Of a DNA stretch of 15,936 nucleotides, positions 1 through 5,482 are shown piece by piece. The stretch is from an uncultured Ruminococcus sp. (lineage in GTDB: Bacteria > Bacillota > Clostridia > Oscillospirales > Ruminococcaceae), in NCBI GenBank assembly GCA_902796865.1, contig CADBQZ010000063.1, positions 1 through 15,936 of the forward strand, in the 5' to 3' direction. The translations under genes and the position numbers were made by a program. The notes under the pieces are model-generated. The model did no database searches. It had not been told where the DNA came from and saw only the letters and a program-made list of their open reading frames with translations. Within the stretch, counting starts at the first letter, position 1; every line of letters begins with the position of its first letter.

Positions 1-386
1 ACCTCATTATCGGTAAGATCCTTGGTCATACTTTTCAGATGAGCTATAGCTTCAGCTTCGGTACTCTTATAGATATCCATAGCTTTTTTTGTGAGCGTAA
101 GCTTTTTGAGCCTTGCATCACAATCCACAGATTCACGGATTATATACCCATTCTGTTCCATCTGAGTTATTATCTTTGAGACTGTGGAACGGCTAAGCAT
201 AAAAGCCTCTTCTATATCTTTCTGAAAAATATCCCTGTCACTGTTCTGATGTATAAACATAAGTATCCATACATCCTTTGCTGTTTTGTCGTCTTCTGCT
301 TTAAAGTTCTTTTTTCGGCAGGCAGATCGTTTAAGCATATTTCCGAATGCCACACATTCCATATACATTCTTTCTCTATTATCCAA
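1..386 (-). CDS. MarR-family transcriptional regulator (C-terminus outside window)
   Basis: This is a winged-helix repressor-type DNA-binding protein; the ligand and targets cannot be read from sequence. I translated the minus strand by hand: 128 codons are present, and the frame is still open at base 1. The recognition region reads LSRSTVSKIITQMEQNGYI, followed by the wing pattern D-x-R-x-K-x-L-x-LT-x-KA, both typical of MarR. Family members are about 140-160 residues, so only a short piece of the dimerisation helix is missing. The start is a judgement: ATG codons at 395 and 392 abut the Shine-Dalgarno sequence GGAAGGAG (396-403), whereas TTG at 386 is 9 nt from it, so I prefer TTG; ATG at 368 is an alternative. 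A sigma-A promoter and palindromes lie directly upstream, which suggests autoregulation. The gene follows the spoIIIA terminator and is probably a separate transcription unit. Confidence 0.85.
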   Translation of the reverse strand, partial: MDNRERMYMECVAFGNMLKRSACRKKNFKAEDDKTAKDVWILMFIHQNSDRDIFQKDIEEAFMLSRSTVSKIITQMEQNGYIIRESVDCDARLKKLTLTKKAMDIYKSTEAEAIAHLKSMTKDLTDNE

Positions 387-410
387 AAGCATCATCTCCT
401 TCCCGTCGAA

Positions 411-434
411 AAACAGTTTATTTTGAAACTGTTT
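411..434. promoter_or_regulatory. Palindromic operator candidate for the MarR gene
   Basis: The inverted repeat AAACAGTTT (411-419) / AAACTGTTT (426-434) has 9-bp perfect arms and a 6-nt spacer. It lies between the predicted transcription start (about 438) and the Shine-Dalgarno of the MarR gene, the usual place for a self-repressing MarR protein to bind. Binding is inferred. An RNA hairpin that hides the leader is an alternative reading. Confidence 0.5.
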
Positions 435-444
435 CATAGTGAAC

Positions 445-473
445 ATTATATCACAAACTGCCCAGGTTGTCAA
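445..473 (-). promoter_or_regulatory. Sigma-A promoter of the MarR gene
   Basis: On the minus strand TTGACA (473-468) and TATAAT (450-445) are separated by exactly 17 bp, a perfect match to the sigma-A consensus. Transcription would start near 438 and give a 5' leader of about 50 nt. The strength of the match supports independent transcription of the MarR gene from the spoIIIA operon. Confidence 0.85.
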
Positions 474-478
474 TACTT

Positions 479-501
479 ACAAATTATTTTTCATAATTTG
501 T
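479..501. repeat. Second palindrome upstream of the MarR promoter
   Basis: ACAAATTA (479-486) and TAATTTGT (494-501) form a perfect 8-bp inverted repeat with a 7-nt spacer, just upstream of the -35 box. It could be a second regulator site or simply AT-rich symmetry. It has no G/C-rich stem and is unlikely to be a terminator. Confidence 0.4.
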
Positions 502-516
502 GCATTTTGAAATATA

Positions 517-552
517 AAAGCAGTCTACCGTTAATTTACAGCAGACTGCTTT
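517..552 (-). terminator. Rho-independent terminator of the spoIIIA operon
   Basis: AAAGCAGTCT (517-526) pairs with AGACTGCTTT (543-552). On the minus strand the hairpin begins about 12 nt after the spoIIIAH stop and is followed by a T-rich stretch (TTTTATATTT), so it reads as the operon's intrinsic terminator. The loop is fairly long (16 nt). Confidence 0.75.
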
Positions 553-564
553 ACATTTATGCAC

Positions 565-1182
565 TTATTTCACTTCAAATATCCTTATATTCTCCGCCGG
601 TACATCCACCTCACCTAAAATTATATCTTTTATAGATGCCGCCTGTCCTTTTTCCAATCCATCCGATCTTACCACAACCTTAGCGCTCTCTCCATCAAGA
701 TAAACAACACAATCTTCAATGCCCTGTGCTTTTATAAGTGACTCTATATTTCCTTCGCTTTCTATCAGCTTTGATACTTCTACCGCTTCAAGCGCATTCG
801 TCACCATTTCGTCTTCCGTTATATCACCGCCGCCCATTATAGACTGCAGCGTCTGGACTGCTTCGTCACGATTGACTGTTCTTTCAAGACGTGCCTGTGC
901 AAAATAATCTTCCGCATTTCCGTTTACAAATTCGCTCTCTCCATACTCTGATGTATCCTTTCCTGTAGTTTTTTCACTACTTTCTGATTTACTTTCAACT
1001 GCGCCATTGCTTTGTTTACTTTCATTCATACTTTTTACATCTGCACCTGCTGTAACAGCATTATCCGTATCTAAATTATCCTTTGTAAGCGAATAATTCA
1101 CATACACAGCAATGCCGAGCATAAGCGTCATACAGGTAAGTATTATTTGCTTCTTTCCAATTATTAACGATGGTTTTTTCAT
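565..1182 (-). CDS. spoIIIAH: Stage III sporulation protein AH (SpoIIIAH)
   Basis: This is the mother-cell membrane protein whose extracytoplasmic domain pairs with forespore SpoIIQ across the intermembrane space. It forms a ring related to the YscJ/FliF proteins of secretion systems. The product is 205 aa. A single N-terminal membrane segment (about residues 9-29) is followed by an acidic, Ser/Glu-rich linker (about 30-85) and a C-terminal domain (about 85-205) with the family pattern ARLERTVNRDEAVQTLQSI. The frame can be extended upstream to 1215, but ATG at 1182 has AGGAG about 10 nt before it and is the natural start, 13 nt after spoIIIAG. It is the last gene of the operon. Length is close to the roughly 218 aa known in Bacillus subtilis. 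The partner SpoIIQ is not encoded here. Confidence 0.92.
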   Translation of the reverse strand: MKKPSLIIGKKQIILTCMTLMLGIAVYVNYSLTKDNLDTDNAVTAGADVKSMNESKQSNGAVESKSESSEKTTGKDTSEYGESEFVNGNAEDYFAQARLERTVNRDEAVQTLQSIMGGGDITEDEMVTNALEAVEVSKLIESEGNIESLIKAQGIEDCVVYLDGESAKVVVRSDGLEKGQAASIKDIILGEVDVPAENIRIFEVK

Positions 1183-1195
1183 AATGTCTGCACTC

Positions 1196-1729
1196 CTATC
1201 CAAGTTTTGTAACATATATCTTGTCTGATGATATGCCGAATACCGCCGAAACGGTACTGTATATCTTTTCTTTTACACTGCTGCTGTCCCCTCCTTCACA
1301 TACTATTACTGCACCGGTTATTTCCGGGGTAAGGATCTTTTTCAAAAGAGCCTGTTTATCTCCGCCCGAACCGATAAGAACATATTCACTCTCCTCTGAA
1401 CTGTCATTCTCTCCTGTTCTCTTTTTCTGCTCTTCAGCATATATGTATTCCTCTGTTCCTCCGACAGTTATCATCACCTCCGACTTTCCTACCCCATCTA
1501 TTCTTTCAAGAGTACTGCGAAGCTTATTCTCCATATCAGTACAGTAGCTGTCATATGAACCACAAAGCTCCGGGTTTAAACTTTCAGTTTTCTCCTGTTC
1601 TTTTTTTCCAAATAGCCCTGAAAGAAATATAAGGGCTATGCCTGCTGCACCGATAAGTACTATGATCTTTATCCCACCGCCTTTTATTTTCCTGATAAAA
1701 CCGCTTAACGCTTTTGTGATATCATTCAA
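1196..1729 (-). CDS. spoIIIAG: Stage III sporulation protein AG (SpoIIIAG)
   Basis: SpoIIIAG forms a large oligomeric ring in the intermembrane space of the engulfed forespore channel and is related to type III secretion ring proteins. The 177-aa product has a basic N-terminus (KALSGFIRKIKGGG), one membrane segment at about residues 20-42, then a ring-building domain including ERIDGVGKSEVMITVGG and GAVIVCEGGDSSSVKEKI. The start is TTG at 1729, which overlaps the end of spoIIIAF by 8 nt and has GAGGTG 7 nt upstream; no ATG fits better. It is shorter than B. subtilis SpoIIIAG (about 229 aa), mainly in the linker between membrane segment and domain. Overlap with spoIIIAF suggests coupled translation. 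Confidence 0.93.
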   Translation of the reverse strand: MNDITKALSGFIRKIKGGGIKIIVLIGAAGIALIFLSGLFGKKEQEKTESLNPELCGSYDSYCTDMENKLRSTLERIDGVGKSEVMITVGGTEEYIYAEEQKKRTGENDSSEESEYVLIGSGGDKQALLKKILTPEITGAVIVCEGGDSSSVKEKIYSTVSAVFGISSDKIYVTKLG

Positions 1730-2180
1730 TTTCTGTCACCTCTGTACCCGAAAAGTTTTTTTCAAGTATTCTTCTCGCCCTTTCAAAGCTCTTTCCTTCA
1801 TAGCTTATCCTATTAATATCTATGCGCCCATTTTCTGAAATATTAACATCACAGACTATTTTTTTGCATTCTATCCCCTCTTTTTTTAATAACTCTTCTG
1901 CCATAATAGACAGCTTTTGTCCGGTTTGCTCTGCAACAGAAACAAATATACTATCTTCTAACTTATCATAATTATTTTCAAACTCTTCTGTTCCATATTC
2001 AGGCAATTGAAAATCAAATGAACTGTTTGCAGCAGCTGCCAGAATACCGGAAAAGAATATCAGCGAAAAAAGTGTCTTTAACTGTTTAGACGCGCCGCTT
2101 CCAGGTCTTAAACATTCTGCTATAGTTATTATCACACAAAGGATACAAGCAGTTATCACCATCTTTTTTATGTAATCCAT
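1722..2180 (-). CDS. spoIIIAF: Stage III sporulation protein AF (SpoIIIAF)
   Basis: This is a membrane component of the SpoIIIA complex of the mother cell. The product is 152 aa, shorter than the roughly 206 aa of B. subtilis. Two N-terminal membrane helices (about residues 7-24 and 34-51) flank a short loop containing LRPGSGASKQLKTL, which fits the family. A soluble C-terminal domain follows (about 60-152) with the KKEGIECKKI and VNISENGRIDINRI strands typical of ring-building folds. ATG at 2180 has AAGGAGG 6 nt upstream. It lies 18 nt after spoIIIAE and overlaps spoIIIAG by 8 nt. Confidence 0.9.
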   Translation of the reverse strand: MDYIKKMVITACILCVIITIAECLRPGSGASKQLKTLFSLIFFSGILAAAANSSFDFQLPEYGTEEFENNYDKLEDSIFVSVAEQTGQKLSIMAEELLKKEGIECKKIVCDVNISENGRIDINRISYEGKSFERARRILEKNFSGTEVTEIE

Positions 2181-2198
2181 TTTCTGCCTCCTTAATTA

Positions 2199-3311
2199 TC
2201 ATACAGCTGGTGTGCAGAAGGTCATAACTATCCCGGTAGCTATCACAAACATTACAGCAAAGCATACAAGTATACTGAAAGCAGCAGACATTACCGAATT
2301 GATATTTTTGAAAAGCGCAGTAAGCTTTTTGGCGCCGAATATTTCCGAAATAATGCCAAGAAGGCCAAACGCTGCACGATAAAGTATCACATCTATAAAC
2401 GGCGGCAAAAGCATAAAACAAACTGCTGCGATGCCTATACTTCCTGCTCCTTTTTTTAAAAGAGATATACTGCCCTTTACCGATGAATATGCTTCCGATG
2501 CAGCAGCACCTATAAGAGGCACCGTATTAGATATAAGATACTTCGCCGTTTTTAATGTCAATGTATCCGATGCTGTACCGACAATGCTTTTTATCGAAAG
2601 AAGTCCGACAAACACTGTCATTACAAGACCAAGTCCCCATGTAACTATCTTCTTTACTGCATTTATAAGCCCTGTAAGATTTATGCCATCACAACAGGCA
2701 TCTGCTATCCCAAGACTTAAACTCATTCCAAGAAGCGGTATAAAAAAGCTCTCTGAAAGTTTTATCGCTATATCAGAAAATCCCAGTACTATAAAGCTGT
2801 ATCCCGATGCCGATGTAACGCTTCCTTCGGCAGCAGTCATAGCTGAAAAAACCGGAACAAATCCCAGCATGAATTTTTCGCCGTCTTTTATAGCCGAAAG
2901 AACTGTATCAAGACAATCACTTACGGAGGGCATTATAAGCGCTGTACACGAAAGAACACATATAAGTTCAAATATTCCCGAAAGTTCCTTCGATCTTATC
3001 GTTCCTCCGGCACTCTCGATAAGTGAAGCTGCTATTATCAGTATCGCTATAAGAATAAATGTACGAACAGGTCTGTAAAGCCTGTCCTCAAGCATTTTTT
3101 TCAATTCTTCCCATATTTCAGAAGGATCAAGCGACAGTATACTTTCAGGCGAATCGAAAGTAACTCCATGCTCTGACAGAATATCCCCGCTGTCGAGTTC
3201 TTCGGCACCGCTTGCAGATAGTATGTCCTCCGGCTGATCAGCGGATACTTTCATTCCGGCAAACAGGATACATAAGAGCATCATAACAAAGATAAAAAGT
3301 ATCTTTTTCAT
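2199..3311 (-). CDS. spoIIIAE: Stage III sporulation protein AE (SpoIIIAE)
   Basis: SpoIIIAE is the large polytopic membrane subunit of the mother-cell channel complex. The 370-aa product starts with a cleavable signal peptide (MKKILFIFVMMLLCILFAG, probable cleavage near residue 24 after VSA). A short acidic extracytoplasmic segment is followed by several hydrophobic segments, the clearest around residues 81-100, 110-130, 170-200, 225-245, 290-312 and 340-365. The stretch ESAGGTIRSKELSGIFELI and the Gly/Ala-rich PLIGAAASEAYSSVKGS region are family-like. The start overlaps the spoIIIAD stop as ATGA (4 nt), so translation is probably coupled. Length is close to the roughly 400 aa in B. subtilis. 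Confidence 0.94.
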   Translation of the reverse strand: MKKILFIFVMMLLCILFAGMKVSADQPEDILSASGAEELDSGDILSEHGVTFDSPESILSLDPSEIWEELKKMLEDRLYRPVRTFILIAILIIAASLIESAGGTIRSKELSGIFELICVLSCTALIMPSVSDCLDTVLSAIKDGEKFMLGFVPVFSAMTAAEGSVTSASGYSFIVLGFSDIAIKLSESFFIPLLGMSLSLGIADACCDGINLTGLINAVKKIVTWGLGLVMTVFVGLLSIKSIVGTASDTLTLKTAKYLISNTVPLIGAAASEAYSSVKGSISLLKKGAGSIGIAAVCFMLLPPFIDVILYRAAFGLLGIISEIFGAKKLTALFKNINSVMSAAFSILVCFAVMFVIATGIVMTFCTPAV

Positions 3312-3700
3312 TCCATTACCACCATAACGCTGTCTATAAGCTGCTCAAAAAGCGGCAGCGAGATAACTATAAGCTGTATCCTTCCGAATATCTCTGCTGC
3401 TGATGCAGCAGCCGATTCACCGCAGTCACGGCATATATCCGCTGAAAACTGAGTAAGATAGCAAACACCGAGCGCTTTGAATATTACCGAAATGTTATCG
3501 GGGTCTATATCTGCCGATGATGCCAGCCTGTCGATCTTTCCAAAAATGACCGGTATATCACCTATCATGAAAAGCATTACAAATACACAAGCCCCTATAC
3601 TCAGCATGACTGCTTGTTCCTTTACCTGTTTTTCGGTTATCTTGCACATAACAGCTGCACATATACATATGCCGCATACCGATATAAGCTCCTTTACCAT
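3308..3700 (-). CDS. spoIIIAD: Stage III sporulation protein AD (SpoIIIAD)
   Basis: This small integral membrane protein (130 aa) belongs to the SpoIIIAC/AD family and is part of the mother-cell channel base. Three hydrophobic stretches are visible: about residues 5-20, 30-52 (VMLSIGACVFVMLFMIGDI) and 100-125, with the conserved FKALGVCYLTQFSADICRD segment between. Its ATG overlaps the spoIIIAC stop by 7 nt and has no strong Shine-Dalgarno, which points to translational coupling. It overlaps spoIIIAE by 4 nt. Length matches B. subtilis (about 133 aa). Confidence 0.94.
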   Translation of the reverse strand: MVKELISVCGICICAAVMCKITEKQVKEQAVMLSIGACVFVMLFMIGDIPVIFGKIDRLASSADIDPDNISVIFKALGVCYLTQFSADICRDCGESAAASAAEIFGRIQLIVISLPLFEQLIDSVMVVME

Positions 3701-3891
3701 AACCCAAACACCGTTTTAACTGTATCAAACAAGTCACTAATACTGCTTATTATCATCATAAGTACTACTATAAGCCCTGCAAGAGTAGTCATCATCGCCT
3801 GTTCTTCTCTCTCGGCTCTCTTTAGCACAAGATTCAGAACCGCAACGATTATACCGATCCCTGCAATTTTAAAAATAAGATCCACATCCAT
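3694..3891 (-). CDS. spoIIIAC: Stage III sporulation protein AC (SpoIIIAC)
   Basis: This is a 65-aa two-helix membrane protein of the SpoIIIA complex. The first hydrophobic segment spans about residues 5-23 (IFKIAGIGIIVAVLNLVL), then a charged turn KRAEREEQAMM, then a second segment at about 36-52. This layout and the GIGIIVAVLNLVLKRA pattern are diagnostic for SpoIIIAC (about 68 aa in B. subtilis). It starts 10 nt after the spoIIIAB stop and overlaps spoIIIAD by 7 nt. Confidence 0.94.
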   Translation of the reverse strand: MDVDLIFKIAGIGIIVAVLNLVLKRAEREEQAMMTTLAGLIVVLMMIISSISDLFDTVKTVFGLW

Positions 3892-3901
3892 TTTGCTGCT
3901 C

Positions 3902-4405
3902 CTAAATCATTATTATCCCTATCATCGCTCCGGCAGTTATTCCGAGTGATCTGTACATTCTTCCCTTTACAGCATATTTTTCTCTTTGCTCTGAAAGCAT
4001 TCTTTCAAGCCTTTCTCTGTAAAGTTCCATAGCTGAAAGCTGCCCCTGCTTATCTGTACTGCCCAGAGTTGCTCCTATCTCATATAGAAGCTTTTTCTCT
4101 TCTGATGTGATGCTTTTATCTCCATCTACAGATGTTTTCCAAGCTTTAGGAAAAGGCACTCCTCTTTCGCAAAGTTCCGAAAGAGGCTTTAAAAAGCATA
4201 TACCGGCAAGTTCTTTTCTTTCAGAAAGTGTCTCTGCTATCTGCTTTACAGTAAGCTCGTTCCAGCGTATCATAGAAGTTATCTCAACAAGCATTGATAT
4301 ATAAGCATCAAGTCTTTCACAGCGTTTTTTCAGCCTGTCCGATAATGAAAGACCAAAACCTGATACTGCAAGAAATATAAGTCCTGCTCCTATGACCCGT
4401 ATCAT
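3902..4405 (-). CDS. spoIIIAB: Stage III sporulation protein AB (SpoIIIAB)
   Basis: SpoIIIAB is a membrane-anchored helical protein related to GspF-like inner membrane proteins of type II secretion and thought to work with the SpoIIIAA ATPase. The 167-aa product has an N-terminal hydrophobic helix (about residues 3-21), a helical cytoplasmic part with the family motifs EITSMIRWNELTVKQIAE and LLYEIGATLGSTDKQGQ, and a C-terminal hydrophobic segment (about 150-167) that runs to the very end. It overlaps the spoIIIAA stop as ATGA (4 nt). Length matches B. subtilis (about 171 aa). Confidence 0.94.
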   Translation of the reverse strand: MIRVIGAGLIFLAVSGFGLSLSDRLKKRCERLDAYISMLVEITSMIRWNELTVKQIAETLSERKELAGICFLKPLSELCERGVPFPKAWKTSVDGDKSITSEEKKLLYEIGATLGSTDKQGQLSAMELYRERLERMLSEQREKYAVKGRMYRSLGITAGAMIGIIMI

Positions 4406-5325
4406 TTCAGCATTCTCCCAAATCTTCTTATCTCCAGAACTTGCCCCGGCTGTCTGCTGTCTGAAAGCAATACACCGTATTCAAACGCTCCGTTATCAAT
4501 AAGTGCTTTTATCTGCGGACGCTTCATTACTTCTTCAAAGCTTTTTCCATGAACAGATGCAAGAAGCCTCACCCCGGTATTAAGCGCCGATAAAAGAGGG
4601 ACTGTTTCTTCGCTTCCGCCTATCTCATCACAAACTATTATCTGCGGTGACATTACTCTGACTGCCGTTTCTATCCCTGCTGCTTTATTAAAACGATCAA
4701 ACACATCAGTAAATACACCAACATCATTCTGCGGTATACCCATATAACAGGCAGCTATCTCACTTCGTTCATCCACTATGCTGACACGATACCTTCTTCC
4801 TAAAAAATAACACAGGCTTTTTAAAAGAGTGGTCTTACCGCTCAAAGGCTCTCCTACAAGAAGCATACTTACAGGCATAAGTTCAAAAAATTGATGATAA
4901 AGGCTTTCTCCTGCCATGACTGCCTGTCCGGCTATTCTGTAATTTAAGCCATTAATGCTCTTGACATTATCTTGTTCACCTGACGCTGTACCGCTTATAC
5001 CGACTCTGTTGCCGCCTTCTATCGTAATAAAACCTTTGGCTATCTCCTTTTCAAAGCTATGTATAGAATAATCGCATACCATTTTAAACGCCTCATCTAT
5101 ATGATGCTTTGTGCATTTTACAGCAAGCGAGATATGCTCGGTAATGCTTCCTCTCTCTGTTATAAAATAGTTCCTTCCCCTGATGCTTACACTCAAAGGC
5201 CTCCCGGCACGAAGACGTATCTCATTTATTTGCTCTGCATCAGCAGATGATGTATGCATAAGTATTTCTGATATATCATTAGGGATATATTTCAATACCT
5301 TTTTGAAATTATTTAAATTATTCAT
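4402..5325 (-). CDS. spoIIIAA: Stage III sporulation protein AA, ATPase (SpoIIIAA)
   Basis: This is the cytoplasmic AAA+/secretion-type ATPase of the mother-cell channel, related to type II/IV secretion motors. The 307-aa product (the same length as in B. subtilis) has Walker A GEPLSGKTT at 158-166 and a Walker B region IIVCDEIGG with D233-E234. The family sequence IVDERSEIAACYMGIPQNDVG lies between them at about residues 183-203. LASVHGKSFEEV (about 255-266) resembles the sensor region. ATG at 5325 has AAGGAG 7 nt upstream. It is the promoter-proximal gene of the operon. In characterised spore formers this operon is driven by mother-cell sigma-E. I could not find a convincing sigma-E box in 5326-5410, only weak AT-rich candidates. 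Confidence 0.95.
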   Translation of the reverse strand: MNNLNNFKKVLKYIPNDISEILMHTSSADAEQINEIRLRAGRPLSVSIRGRNYFITERGSITEHISLAVKCTKHHIDEAFKMVCDYSIHSFEKEIAKGFITIEGGNRVGISGTASGEQDNVKSINGLNYRIAGQAVMAGESLYHQFFELMPVSMLLVGEPLSGKTTLLKSLCYFLGRRYRVSIVDERSEIAACYMGIPQNDVGVFTDVFDRFNKAAGIETAVRVMSPQIIVCDEIGGSEETVPLLSALNTGVRLLASVHGKSFEEVMKRPQIKALIDNGAFEYGVLLSDSRQPGQVLEIRRFGRMLK

Positions 5326-5482
5326 GTTCCTCTCCTTTTGTACCTCTTAACAAACCGTATCTTTTTTCTGCTGATATAATAATATGTATAAAATTTCGTT
5401 GTTAGAACTATTGATTGAAGTTGGATTTTATGATAAAATTTATATAAAGAAAACTTATATATCACGATTTGAGGAACACGCA
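5326..5482. promoter_or_regulatory. Divergent intergenic region between spoIIIAA and the GTPase-nuclease gene
   Basis: This 157-bp AT-rich stretch must hold promoters for both directions. Leftward, only the spoIIIAA Shine-Dalgarno is clear. A GATACGGT element (5361-5354, minus) loosely resembles a sigma-E -10 but has no well-placed -35. Rightward, a sigma-A-like promoter is visible at 5411-5439. No hairpin or riboswitch was recognised. Confidence 0.5.
5411..5439 (+). promoter_or_regulatory. Sigma-A-like promoter of the GTPase-nuclease gene
   Basis: TTGATT (5411-5416) and TAAAAT (5434-5439) are spaced by 17 bp, with a TG one base before the -10. Transcription would start near 5446, downstream of the ATG at 5384 but 37 nt before the ATG at 5483, which supports the latter as the true start. 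Confidence 0.6.

Noticed and set aside
249..635. Plus-strand frame of 128 codons at the left end
   Set aside because: It runs antisense through the MarR start, its promoter, the spoIIIA terminator and the end of spoIIIAH, with Cys/His/Leu-rich low-quality translation.
2431..3078. Long plus-strand frame (215 codons) inside spoIIIAE
   Set aside because: It lies wholly opposite a well-supported conserved gene, and its translation resembles no family I recognise.
5384..5482. Upstream ATG that would add 33 residues to the GTPase-nuclease
   Set aside because: It lies before the predicted promoter elements, has no Shine-Dalgarno, and the extension resembles nothing; the conserved N-terminus MKKITLGILAHVDSGKTT starts at 5483.
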